From: Arthrinium phaeospermum
Taxonomy: Eukaryota > Ascomycota > Sordariomycetes > Amphisphaeriales > Apiosporaceae
Length of the DNA stretch: 64,000 bases
Direction of reading: 5' to 3'
Assembly (NCBI GenBank): GCA_006503535.1
Contig: QYRS01000001.1
Coordinates: forward strand, 3,844,001-3,908,000
A model generated the notes under the pieces. The model had not been told where the DNA came from. It saw only the letters and a program-made list of their open reading frames with translations, and did not search any database. Of this stretch, positions 23,848 through 35,375 are shown piece by piece (position 1 is the first letter of the stretch; each line of letters starts with the position of its first letter). A program made the translations under genes and the position numbers.

Positions 23848-25191
23848 CTATTTCTTTCTAAAGCGACCTTGCATCCAGCATCGATACATCTTCAACTGCT
23901 TGGCTCTATTTACCAAGAGTCTTCGGTCAACGCCAAGGTTTTCTATGTCGAAAAGTTCTTTCGCCTCCGACGCCTCGGTGGCGGGTGCCGCGTCTTCACC
24001 CTCAGTGGGCTTCATGTTCGGGAGGGTCTCGCCCTTCCAGATCTTGGCGAGTTCGTCATCTTCAAAGAAGTAGACGCGCGTGCCATCACCGCGAATGTAA
24101 AAGTTCTCATCGAGATAGCGACCCTTCTTGAACCGCACCTGCGCGAGATCACCTCTTCCATAGTCACGGAAGCAGACTTCGCCGCCGGGCTTCAGGACAC
24201 GGTGGATGTTTTGAACAGCCTTCTTCCACTGCAACGGGGATAGGGCAGAGAAGATGAAGATCATGACTACGACATCTACCGAGCCTTCTCCAAGTCCAGG
24301 GGGAAGCTCATCACTTGCGACATCCCACACGTCAGCTTGCATGTGCTCGGTGTTGTACTCTTCATGACCACGCATGACTTCCACGGCCTTCTTGGAGAAG
24401 TCGCACGCGTGTACCTTGAGCTTAGGGTTCTTGTTGTTTGCCAGAATAGGGAAGGCCGTGTTACCGGCGCCAGCACCGACTTCCAGAATTACTACGGGAC
24501 CAGCATCTTCCTCAGTGACCTTACCCAGGATAGGGAACTCTTGTTGTAGCCACTTGCGGTTCTTGAAGAAGTTGGCCGTGTTGTTCTTGTAGAAGAGGTT
24601 CCACCATTTGGCAGGGTCGGAATTGAATCTGGCTGAGAAGAAAGTTAGCTCAAAGCTTCTCTACAATAATCAATTGACAGGAGAAGTGTGTTTGGCTTGA
24701 TAAGTCAGATGGGAGCGAAAGACATTTGCTATTACAGTTTGTCATCATCTTAATCAGATGAACTATGCGATTGTTGGGAATCATCACCCAAGCCGGGGGA
24801 AAGGTGTTTGGTAAGTACGTGATAGTAGAAGAAGTTGCGACTTACTCTTGTCAAAGTCGGAGACTGGCGACTCGCGTTGCTTCTGGAATTGCTCCTCAGC
24901 GTACTCCTTGTAGGTGTCGTCAGTCTCCACGTGGTCCCACGCATTGAACTCGAAGACGTTGTCTTCTTGTTGCAGGAAGCGGGACCCGAACTGGAAGGGA
25001 TCTGTCCGCTTCATGTTGTGCTGAGGGTCATGGCTCCGGTGCGGTGGAGGAGAGGTAGCCTCGGCAGCCGTGGTAGTCTCGACGACGGGAGAGGCATCCT
25101 TCTTCTCGTCCAGCGCGAGCGTGGAGGCCTTGTCGGCCAGCTCTTGCTCAACCGAAGCCGGCGGCAGCTCACATGCAGCGGCGGAAGCCAT
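23848..25191 (-). CDS. TRM140: tRNA N3-methylcytidine methyltransferase (Trm140/METTL2)
   Basis: SAM-dependent methyltransferase making m3C32 in the anticodon loop of tRNA-Thr/Ser. Two exons (24846-25191 and 23848-24632) are joined by a 213-nt intron; the junction gives DKTRFNSDPAKWW in frame and a 376-residue protein. The N-terminal part has the family signatures RTDPFQFGSRFL and DNVFEFNAWDHV. Motif I is VILEVGAGAGNTAFP, followed by VHACDFSKKAVEVM, and later VVMIFIFSALSP and GGEVCFRDYGRGD. Unlike budding yeast Abp140 there is no actin-binding extension. Convergent with the phosphatase gene (177 bp apart) and divergent from COQ10. Complete and clean. Confidence 0.92.
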
Positions 25192-25649
25192 GTCGAATGA
25201 AATAAGAAATGCACTCTCAGTATGTCACTGAAGCTGTAGGTGTTTCACGACCAACTTCTCGCTTCCATGCTGGCAAACTGGACAAGCGGCGCAAAAGGCT
25301 TCTTGTGTTTGCTGAGTTGGGAGGAAGAAGTTTTCTCGGGGTGGAAAAAAATATTTCGAAGCTTTTTGAGGAAGAGCCAGCAAGGTGGGGCGGGGGGTTA
25401 CCAGATCCATTCGTGGCTGCCCAGCCAATATGCGATTTTCTGTGGCTGGAACTTTTTATCGATTGCCAAGCCGAGATCGCATCTAGGCACTCTTGCGATA
25501 GCGACACGATTATGGTCGACGTCACGATCTTTACTCGTCCATGACCCGGAGGGAACAATTGAGTCAGTCGCTGATAATGTATTCGTAACAAACAATCTCT
25601 GTCGTTATTTGTCAATCATTAACAACCTCGTCACCTAATAAAACGCAAC
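25192..25649. other. Divergent promoter, TRM140 / COQ10
   Basis: 458 bp between two start codons. No gene seen. It must contain both promoters; no clear TATA box stands out. Confidence 0.5.
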
Positions 25650-26450
25650 ATGGCAACGACAAGCCTCAGGCCCTGCGCCCAGCGACTCGCCCGCAATGCG
25701 CCCCGAGCCATTGCGAAGCCCTGGCAGCCCGCAACCTCCCACCAAACCCGGCGCACCTTCCTCAACATCCCCGGCCTCTCCCTCCCCGACGCCAACGCGC
25801 CCCCACAGCACCTAACGGCCCGCCGCACGCTCCCCTACGCCTCGGACCGGCTGTACGAGATCATCGCCGACATCGACAGCTACCCGCGGTTCCTGCCCTA
25901 CTGCGCCTCGGCGCGGGTGACGCACTGGACCAACCCTCCGCCTTCCTCCTCCTCCTCACCAGCAGAAGAAACCAAACCCCAAACCCAAAGGAGCTGGCCC
26001 GCGCAAGCCGACCTCACCGCCGGCTGGGGCGGTCTCCAAGAAACCTACACGAGCCGGGTCTTCTGCGTCCCCGGCTCGATCGTCGAAGCCATCTCGGGCG
26101 AAGCGAGCCCCGAGATCCCCGCCGCGGAGCTGGCGCGCTGGGCTGCGGGACCCGGGACCCCGGGCCGGCATAGGCGGGGGCCGCGGGGCGTGTTCAAGAG
26201 CCTGGTGACGCGCTGGACGGTGCGGCCGCTGCCATCGAACGCAGCAGACGCCACCACCACCACGGGGGCGGCGGCGCCGTCGTCGTCGTCAAAGATCGAG
26301 TGGAGCGAAGTGGAAATTAGCCTCAGGTACCGCTTCTCGAATCCGCTGTACGCCGCGGTCAGCTCGGCCGTGGCGGACAAGCTGGCGCCCATCATGGTGG
26401 ATGCCTTCGTCAAAGAGGCGGAGCGCGTGCTGGGAAACCCCAGGAGGTAA
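25650..26450 (+). CDS. COQ10: Coenzyme Q-binding protein COQ10, mitochondrial
   Basis: START-like lipid-binding protein of the inner mitochondrial membrane that delivers coenzyme Q to respiratory complexes. Single exon, 266 residues. The first 35 residues are basic with few acids (MATTSLRPCAQRLARNAPRA), a good matrix-targeting presequence, followed by RRTFLNIPG. The fold is marked by RRTLPYASDRLYEIIADID and SYPRFLPYCASARV near residues 58-90, then TAGWGGLQETYTSRV, and near the end LRYRFSNPLYAAVSSAVADK and VKEAERVLG. Two insertions (Pro/Ser-rich near residues 95-115, Ala/Thr-rich near 200-215) make it longer than the usual roughly 200 residues. Stop TAA at 26448-26450. Confidence 0.92.
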   Translation: MATTSLRPCAQRLARNAPRAIAKPWQPATSHQTRRTFLNIPGLSLPDANAPPQHLTARRTLPYASDRLYEIIADIDSYPRFLPYCASARVTHWTNPPPSSSSSPAEETKPQTQRSWPAQADLTAGWGGLQETYTSRVFCVPGSIVEAISGEASPEIPAAELARWAAGPGTPGRHRRGPRGVFKSLVTRWTVRPLPSNAADATTTTGAAAPSSSSKIEWSEVEISLRYRFSNPLYAAVSSAVADKLAPIMVDAFVKEAERVLGNPRR

Positions 26451-27123
26451 AGGGCAAGAAGCGCATAGAGCAAGCAGACTTCTAGAACTACGCATTTGCG
26501 ACGGAGTTTGGACGCGGGATAGTTTTTAATTGGTTTGTATTGTATTTATTGGACTCGTGTTTGACTCGAAACTCCATGGCTGTACCACTCCCCTGTATAG
26601 ATAGATAAAAGAATAGATCAAAACAAGACACCAGTCAAAGACACTCAAGATCATCGTATACTCTCCAACATGGCTCATGCATGACCAAAACGCCCCTTGT
26701 TCCTCGTATCATGGCCCCGTAAATATCATTGTGATAAGCCAATGCTTCCACTTCCAACATGTCTCGTCTCGTCAATCTCCTCCCAGTCAGTCGCATCCAA
26801 ATATGAAGGAACTAGTGATTATCGAGGCCGCAAGCTCCCAGGGGGGCAGTGCCAGGTAAATAATCGACCAATTCAACGTAGACAAACAGATTAGTGGTCA
26901 TTGCCAGTCCGCAACCGCCATTGAAAAGAAATCAGACAAGCTACTCCTGTCCCAGAACAATGATCAGACTGTCTTAGCCGGGGTATAATGCCATAAATCA
27001 GTAAGAAAAGAAAAGGAATGCCCTGAAACTACAAAAATAGTTGAGGCAGAATATATGCAGTAAATTCGACAATTTCCGAGGTAACTTCAGCACCGCACCC
27101 ATCGTCTGGGGTTTGCCCGAAAG
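26451..27123. other. Convergent 3' flanks, COQ10 / ULD protein
   Basis: 673 bp between two converging genes; presumably both 3' UTRs. No gene or structured repeat seen. Confidence 0.5.
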
Positions 27124-29529
27124 TTACGACCTTTTTCTGGATAAAGTGTTAGTAATGACCAGAAGTAAGCCTGAAAGGATATATCGTTTGACTTACGAGG
27201 GCTTCTTCGGTTTAACTTGTTTCCCTGCCATGAATTGCAACAAGCCACCGCTAGCTGGCTTTGATGGCTTCTTCTTCTTCTTCTCAACGTGAACAATGTT
27301 AACGCCTGGCGGTGGACCCGGGCGTATATGTGGAGGTGGCGGAGGCGGGCCATGTTGGCCGTGGCCGTGGCCGTGTGGCCCTGGCATCCCCTGTCCACCA
27401 GGCGGGCGCCCCATACCCATAGGCATGCCGCCGCCACCCGGCATCCCACCACGGCCGCCGTGCATAGGCATCCCGGGTCCTCTAACCCCGGGAGGCACAC
27501 CGCCGGGGCGTGCTTGAAGATGGGCGGGTGGCTGTGGTGCTCTATCCATCGGCCACATATGCATTGTGATGGCCCAGTCGGGTTCGATGACTTTGTCCCA
27601 GACCTGGGGGAGAATGATCTCGCCATCGGGACCAAGGAGATCGTAGTGGCCAGCCTGTACATGAGGCCCAATGATGTCGACATGCAAGAAGGCTTGCTTG
27701 ATGAGTTCTTCCATGCCCTAGAAACATGTCAGTCGTGCGTTACTCAATGGTTTGGATAGGCGTTTCTTACCTGCCAAGTCTGACATATGTGGAAGGGAAA
27801 GCTGAACTTCCTCCCCACCGCGTCCTTGAACCGGATAGGGGCCTTGTCTTTGCCCATCGCTGTCTTGCTTGCTTCCTCGGCCTTGAGCTTGGCTTCCTCC
27901 AGGAGTCTTGCCTTGTAAGCATCCTCATCCGCCTTGGCCTTTGCTTCGGCCGCCGCAGCATCCTCGGCAGCCTTCTTCTCCTTTTCCAGAGCTTCCCGTG
28001 CCGCGAGCTCTGCTTTCAGTTTGGCTTCAGCCTCGAGGTTCTTGCGCCATTCGGCTTCCTCGTCGGCCTTCTTCTTGGCAGCGGCCTCGGCCTCCTCCTT
28101 TGCCCGGATGGCAGCTTCGAGTTTGGCTTGCGCCTGAGCCTCGGCCAGAGCGGCGGCTTCCGCTTCCTTCTTCTTCCGCTCTTCTTCCGCCTTGCGTTCT
28201 GCTTCGAGCTTGTCGCGGGCTTCTCTCTCCGCTTTGGCTACAGCCTCTGCTGCGGCCTTGGCTCGCTCCGCGTCGGCCTTAAGTTCCGCTGCCAGTTTAT
28301 CGCGGGCATTTCGCTCTGCCTGAGCAGCAGCCTCTGCTGCAGCTTTCGCACGTTCGGCTTCGGCTTTCTTCTCCGCCTCGATGGCATCCCGGGCGGCTCG
28401 CTCAGCTTCTTTCCTGGCATCCTCGATCTCCTTCTTGGCTCTCTCTAGAGCGATTGCTCTCTCTTCTGCCCTTGCCTTCTCTTCCCGGGCCATCTCGTCC
28501 ATCTTCCTCTGGAAAGCCTCCTCGGCCTCCTGGCGAATCTTGGCCTCCAACTCTCGTTGCTTTGCATCGGCTTCCGCCTTGGCTTGCGCAGCCTCGATCT
28601 CTGCAAGTTTCTTTTTCATTGCCTCCTTTTCGGGATCCTCCTTGGGGGGTTCTGGTGGTGGGGCCGGAGTACGAGCAGGCGTACGAGGAGGCCCGACGTC
28701 TGTTGGAGGGGGTGGAGGAGGGGAGGCCCATTGTTGGTACTGCTGCATGGCTTGGGGCATTGGGTACTGGCCGCCGTTAAAATATTGCCCTCCGGGACCG
28801 CCGTATGGCATCATTTGACCACCCATCTGTCCACCCATTGGGCCAGCCATTTGACCGCCCATTTGTCCACCCATTTGTCCACCACCCCAGTTACCCCTGT
28901 GATCATTGCCGAAATAACCTCCGCCAGCGCCAGGGTTTTGCGTCGGCGCGAAAGGGTTGTATTGGTTTCCGTATGGCACCATTGACTGTTGGCCACCATA
29001 TGGGTCCGGAGGGCCATACCCAGCATGGCTTGGTGGTGCATACCCGCCATACTGACCACCGCGACCACCGTAGTGGGCGACTGGGCCGGGGCCAGGTCCC
29101 CCACTGGGAGGCCCGAAGGGGCCCGGGGCACGCGCCCCGTAGTATTCTTCAGAAGCCAGACTGGAGTCTGGGTTCGGCGCGACGTGCCGAAAACCGGAAT
29201 GGGCTCGTTGGACAACGTGACGACGAACGGGTTGGCGAACTGTGGCTCTAGCGCGTCCCCAGTCCCTGTCTGCAGGGCCAGGAGCTGTTGAGGCCGAGTC
29301 AGTCGGATCGAGTTCGTCTTCGTCTTGGGAATCAGCCCAATCGTCCTCCTCTTCTTCTTCTTGGTCCTGCGATGATGAAAAGCCTTCTTGGCTGGAAGAC
29401 CATTCGCCGCCCGAATTAGGTTCAGCGTGGTAAGTTCGGACGTCGTATCTTCTACTTTTGGGCCTCTATGTCAGTCGCCGTGCGCGGATGCGGGGTCTTT
29501 GGGTTCGTGGTGGGCACCTACGAAGACAT
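27124..29529 (-). CDS. Fungal ubiquitin-like-domain protein with long coiled coil
   Basis: Function unknown. Four exons: an 8-nt first coding exon (29522-29529), 27771-29463, 27197-27717 and a 7-nt last exon (27124-27130); the introns are 53-66 nt and the total gives 742 residues. The N-terminus is polar and acidic (SRRYDVRTYHAEP, then poly-Glu/Asp), followed by a Gly/Tyr/Pro-rich region and MGGQ repeats near 28820-28890. A very long Ala/Glu/Lys helix, probably coiled coil, spans about 27860-28660. The conserved C-terminal domain has APIRFKDAVGRKFSFPFH, GPHVQAGHYDLLGPDGEIIL and ITMHMWPMD, which I recognise as the ubiquitin-like domain common in Pezizomycotina. A Pro/Gly/His tail ends VKPKKPSS. 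The domain call is from memory of the family, not a search. Confidence 0.8.
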
Positions 29530-32500
29530 GAGGAGCCAAGTGAAATGTGCCTGTCCTTCACTGCCGACCCTTCCTCTCAAGAAAGCCGGGGCAAAGGTTG
29601 GCTCCTAGGGGGGATAGGAGACAGAAACTCTCGGGATAGGACCGCCCTTTCTGTGTGGGCGGTTAGAAACACCGCGCTTAAAGGTCGAGCTGCTTGCGGT
29701 TGGATGCGCACAACAGCGAGCAAGTGTCGCAAAACTAAGCCGGCGCCGCTAAATTGTAATTGGCCGAATTCGCCCAGAAACTAGGTCGAGGAGGCGGTAG
29801 GTGTGAATGGGAGGAGAGAAATTGGCGGCAGTGTTGTTGTTGTTGTTGTTGTCTCTCCGGGGGACGGGTAGGGTAGGGTAGGTGGGTGTCCCGAGGATTT
29901 GGTCAGAATTTGAGATTGGGCTGTAAGTGAAGAAGCAATATGCGAAATTGGCTCGAATTTCCGGCGTGCTATCGAACTCAAAAGTGCCACAAAGATTAGG
30001 GACCAGGCGGTGGGAAAATGGAACCAGGAGGAAAAAGCAAGCAAGGAGTAGTAGGTTTTCCTGTAGTGTTGGAGTGCTGCCGGTGGTTTTGTATCGTCAG
30101 GTATGGGAGGAGGAAATAATAATCGCGGGGAGACGAATTCGTAGCAAGGTGACCCGGACAGTGGTTCAGTGTGTGTAAGTGAGTGCTGGAGGGAAGATCC
30201 CGGCTGCGCTGCACAAGTTGGGTCGCAAAGGGCAGAAACCGACGAAAAACTTTGGGTAAGGTAAAGAGGCAATTGGGTCTTATTGACCGGCCCCCCCTCG
30301 TCGGCTTTTTTCCTCTCGCTGTCTCGCTCCAGTCAGGACGCTGGCTGGGCTAGGCAGTCCCCCCTAGTCCAATCCAATTCCGTCCCAAAAGCCAGTCTGC
30401 GCGGTGAGCAGTCCGCTGCAACAAAACGGAAACGGGCGACTGCAGCTGGCCAGTAGTAGCCAGCTTTATTCGATTAAGCCGGAAAAGCACGATCCTTGTT
30501 AGGGAGAAGTAGGTATGTATTAGGGTATTAGATGCAAATGGAGAGAGGGAGTATGTAATAGGTCGTGGTCGTAGCATGTAGCAGTAGGTGACGCGGGATC
30601 GTCAGGAGGAGGAGGCAACAGATCAAGCCCTTACGGTCTATCACTGGATGTCTCTCTCTCTCTGTCCCCTCTCGCGCGCGGATGGAGGGGTTGAACGATG
30701 GGTGCGAAGAAAGATCCAGTCCGATCTACAAGCGGCCCCCCCTCTCTTCTTAAATGGGCCCAAGCAGTAACGAAAGACAAGACACAACGAGATGAAGACT
30801 TTCCGGCTTTGGGGGCGGCTGAAGTCCACCGCTTATTATATAGGTGTCAGCAAAGCATTAATGTACTACGACATACACACCTACCTTACATACTCACTTT
30901 ATCTTACCGACTTACATACAATGGATGCATCTACCTGGCCTAGGCGGCATGAATGGAGAAGGGCAGGCATGTATGTAGAGAGACTAGTAACCAAAGTAAT
31001 ATGCAGATGAGCCACGATAGGTCTCTCCGTTCCGTCGCGCTCTGCTGCTGTCGACAAAAGGCCGAGACGAGATGGGAGGATCCGACTTGCTATTGCCGCT
31101 TGCCCTGTGGACTTCATCAGCATCCAAGATGACGGTGTGTGTAATACAGCTAGCTGTGGCTAGCGACGTAACGTCTTGCAGCCCAGCCCAGCTTGCCCAG
31201 CCAGCCAGCTCCCTACATGCCTACTTTCTTTGGGGTTGCTCAAACAGCGACGGCAGCTAGCCAGCTTCTCGGTAAGTTCTTGTTGTCGCTGATTACTAGT
31301 CCCCTTCACCTAGTAGAGTGTGTGCCCAAGGGAGCCAAGGTTGGTCACGTTGTGCCCAGCATCTAGTGCGACTAGGGCAGGCGTTAGAAGGGATGGAAGC
31401 AGTATGCACCCATCATGGATGTTTGTTGACCTCCTCCGTTCGATTGTTTACCTGCATACAGAATAGTTCTTTGTCGTTGTTTCATCTTGGCTACTTCCTC
31501 TGCTTGCATTCTACAGTAGCATTTTGCAGTCGTAATGCCGGTCTGATCTAGACAATTCTTCTGTGTGGTGGCGAACGCTTACGGTAGTAGTAGTATAGTC
31601 AAGGCCTGTGCAGTATAGGTACGACTATAATACTCCTCAACCCTAGCACTACCAAGTGGCAGGATATTTTGGAACTGCGATCGGAACCTCGAGCCAGAAG
31701 TGGGCACCCCAGCTCACGAGGGCCTCCTTGTTCGTGGCAATCCATCGGGGGAGGGGTGCACGGGGCGTATGTAATTATCAAGTACTGGCAAACCGGGTGC
31801 CGGGGGTGCATTGATAGACTGACGGTGCTTGCGGCCGATGGACCCCAACCCCGGCATCTGCTTGGGTGTATCCAGTCGTAGATGGATGTGCCGTTGTATT
31901 GAGAGCTTACCCTGCTCCTGACAGACCACGGCGTGCAGATGTCAGACGCCGGTGTAGATAATCGCTGTATCCAACAATGTCACATGCGGTCATTTTTTCT
32001 TACCTACATATCTTTTTCTCCCTGACTTGACATCTGAAACCTGCTGTGAAGCGACAACCGATGTCAGTCAAGACTCAATGCCTTCTGACTGGCGGGGTTG
32101 CGATAGCTACGCGGGCGGTGGAGGGGCAGGCAGCCAAGGATGGCAGGGAACGGGTGGTGGGATTACACCGCTGTTGCTATGGGCACTATCTGGGCACTAC
32201 GCTGCCCTGCCCCTCACTCCCAGTCCGTCCAGGGCCCGGCTCGTTCTAGGCAGCTTGCTGTTGCGGGCATAGCCGATATGCAGCATTTCTTTCGGAGGTG
32301 CATGAGGCTCATGCCCAATGGATTGTCCGCTGAGACCGACAGCTCACCTGTGCTTGCGTCAACAGCAACTCCTCCCAGGGAAAAGTAGTCAGAGTAGATA
32401 CCTAGGCAGCTTCGCCCCCCTTAGCCAATAGGCGTGCCTCTATTCGCACGCATACTTGACCCCCGCTGAATGGTACGGTTGTAAGTCCAGCGAGGCTTAG

Positions 32501-33548
32501 TACGCACATGCCATTCCGTGTCTGCTGTATGTGAGTCTTGTCTGTCTGTCTGTGTGCGTGTCTGGCCCTCCTACACAACCAACCCATTTTCCAGAATCTT
32601 GTAGAAGAAAAAACAGGGAAGCCGTGTCAGACAGCCTCAGTGAACCGATAGGTTTCAGAAGCCCGGCTGGGACTAGTCCTTCCGCAACGTCGCCTCCGAT
32701 ACCACGCAAATACCTAACCGTTTATGTATTTACCGAGCCGTCTCCTCGGTATGGAATTCTCATACGAGGATTAATAAACGGTCGAGAACGCGTATACCAG
32801 GCATGCCGGAAAAGGTCAAGCTACAGGGCTGGGGTGGATATGGAGTGTGAATGTGTGTATGCATCGTTGAACGACAGGCAGTATTCGCTGCTGACTCGCT
32901 GAACGGTCATGACTGGCCTAAGTGGAACCTACAGTAGCTGGTGGATGTGATCCTTTGGCCTTGGCTCCCAGCCCGGCAATAGCGAGCCTAACAAAACGCC
33001 TTGCTGCCCAAGCTTTCGACCGGTTCCGGGTCATAGACGGGCATGTAGGTAGGTATATGCAATGAGGTAGGTGGGGGAAACTTTCTCAATTTCAGCAATT
33101 CTCAAAATGACGGCGCCAGTGGCTCGGTGGCATGTACGAAGAGCCGCCTCGTCTCTCGGTCAATTACTGTCTTCGCATGCCTTGCCCTCAGCCTCCGTGT
33201 CCATTGTAGACGACTGGAGCCACGCAGAGGGGCAGTGGACTCGTCTAACGGATCTGCATCATCCCACCACCTTCTGGCCCAATCGCCCCCTGTCTGATTG
33301 CGTGCTGCGTGCTGCTAGCTTTTGGTAGGGTATCAATTAAGTCGCCATTCTGCAATAGCAGCGCGCGTACCTGATCTGCCAACAATAGTGGCAGTTGGTG
33401 GCTATCGGGGTTCCTGCCCGGCCAGGGGGGGCAGAAACTCCCGACTTGTTGGCTGCACGGATTTTCTGTGAGTCAGTATAGCACAGGCGTAGTGACTGGA
33501 TCACCGGATCGAATCGTAGATTGGCACATTGTAGGCCCGCTGCCCGCC
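29530..33548. other. Gene-poor gap, 4.0 kb
   Basis: No supportable gene. Holds the promoter of the ULD gene (GTT repeat 29832-29851 and a G-run cluster 29859-29887), a CT repeat near 30653-30665 followed by GCGCGCG, CAGCC-type repeats near 31180-31215, CTGT repeats near 32535, and several TAGGTAGG-type motifs (30510, 33050, 33065). A 163-codon minus-strand frame at 29781-30272 lies in the ULD leader and reads like low-complexity noise. Confidence 0.5.
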
Positions 33549-34711
33549 CTATCGCACAGTCGTACTAGAACTCTTCTCCAGAAGCTCCCTGGCCGCAACA
33601 ATCTCGGCTTCGTCAAAGCCCTGCCAGCCCCTTTCCTCGGCCGTGAACCTCCGCGTAATCTCCCCGAGTTTTTCGGTTGCCAGACCATCCAGCTTCTGGA
33701 GAGTGGACAAGTTAGGTGGCGAGAGACCATCACTCTCCGCCTGTTTTGAGGGCTTCGGTGGGTCATTGAGAAGCTGTGTTGTTGTCTTGCTGGAAGTTAG
33801 TCCAACCGCCTTGCTGGGCTGATACGGAAAGCTGCAACAACATACCAATTTCAAGCCGTAGTAGCCACGTAGGTAGTCGTCGCAGAGCTCAATGCTCCGG
33901 CAGAACCGCTTGAGTGCTTCACCCAATTGCTTGGCACTGTCGTTTTGGTCCCCCGATCCCGATTTGATGGACATGAGAATCAACTCCCCTATTCTGGCGT
34001 GTATCTAGGCAGCTGCGTTAGTCACTTGACGCTTGAGAGTAGCAAACGTCCCGTCCTTACATTCCACGCATTCGGCTGCAGTACGAGGACCTCCTCCAAT
34101 GCGTAAATGGCCTGGCCATACAGTCCCTGGGAGAAGTAGATATCACTCAGCTCCGACCAAGCCTCGCTGTCGGTAGGGGAGAAGTCGAGCAGTCCAGTCA
34201 GGGCCGTGACTGCATCCGGGATGCGACCGATGGAGCGCAGAAGGGCAACGCGGCGCTTTACGATAGGCTAAATGGAACAAGCTGTGTCAGATGGTTGCAC
34301 AGTAGACCACGCAGTGTATAGTAGGCAACCTACTATATTTGTCGGGTTTTCCTGCAGCAAGGCCTCGTATTCCTTCAGTACAACTTCGAGTGTGGCGTCG
34401 TCTGTGGCATCCGCTTCCTTCATCAGGCCTATCAAGGCCATGACGCGCTCGTTGTCATCGCCAAAGCGATTCACCAGTCGACCGAGACACAAATGCGCCG
34501 ATTCCTCGTCCCCTGTGCGAAGGCATGAGAGCAGAAGGTTCTCGTATATCGTCCATAGCTCAGGTGTTTCGGGTGCGCTGAAGAGCGATGAAAGGACCGA
34601 TGCCGTAACCGCTCCTGGAGAGTTCTTAATTATGTTGGGAGCTTGCTGTGATAGTTGAAGAGCAGTCGCTGGAGACAGATGTCCCGGCGGCCGGAGAAGT
34701 GAGGACGTCAT
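33549..34711 (-). CDS. EMC2: ER membrane protein complex subunit 2 (EMC2, TPR protein)
   Basis: Cytosolic TPR subunit of the ER membrane protein complex, which inserts tail-anchored and multi-pass proteins. Four exons: 34334-34711, 34061-34267, 33846-34004 and 33549-33785, with 56-66 nt introns; total 326 residues. Signatures are RVMALIGLMKEA, EYEALLQENPTNI, PIVKRRVALLRSIGR, PDAVTALTGLLDFSPTDSEA and WSELSDIYFSQGLYGQAIY (the conserved TPR pair), LEEVLVLQPN, and SIELCDDYLRGYYGLKL. No signal peptide or membrane helix, as expected. Head-to-head with the AP-3 delta gene. Confidence 0.93.
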
Positions 34712-35375
34712 GGTGAACCGGTCGTCGAGTGCTGGGAGACAATGCGATCCAAGGGGGTTGCAGCGAAATGTTGGTGAGTTTTCGGAATATAGGTCTTTAG
34801 ATGTCGTTGTCGGTCACGGTGGTCAAAGAGCGAGCTGTGTCGCATGGAAGCTCAAGTTGCGTGCGGCGTGCACATTCATTCACATGTGGCCACTGTGGGT
34901 GCTGGGCAGGCTCGGTGACCCAGTAAATCCGCCGGTGATTAGGGAGCCAACTGGCGGGAGCTGGGATTGACTGGGGTAACCAGCTCACCAGTTGCACGCT
35001 GTAATCTTAGCGCAATTACGTCTTTAAACCCGAGCACGACTCCAAATCGGGATTTGGGGATTCGTTGCGTACCTCTTGAGATTCATTGGAGGGGCACAAG
35101 ACCAGTTCCTACATCCGAAGTCAATCTGGCCTACAACTCGACCCTGTAATACTCAACATCCTTCTCAATCACTCCACGATGGGCCCCTACCGAAGCTGAT
35201 TGCCATCTCGTTTATGGGTGTATAGCTGCCGTCACGATGGCCTTCGGTTCCAACACGAGCCCACACCGCAACTGATAACTAATAGCTTGCCGACAGCTCT
35301 GACTGGCTTCATCCCACATACGATAAGACAACTACAAATCGCCAGCGCCGGTGCAAAGGCGCAAACGCTGCAAAC
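34712..35375. other. Divergent promoter, EMC2 / AP-3 delta
   Basis: 664 bp between the two genes' start codons. No gene seen. Part of the right end is probably the AP-3 delta 5' leader. Confidence 0.5.

Noticed and set aside
27726..28448. Plus-strand Leu/Phe/Cys-rich frame opposite the ULD coiled coil
   Set aside because: Antisense of Ala/Glu/Lys repeats; looks like membrane helices only by codon mirror.
29781..30272. 163-codon minus-strand frame
   Set aside because: Thr/Pro/Ser low complexity lying in the ULD leader; no conserved block.
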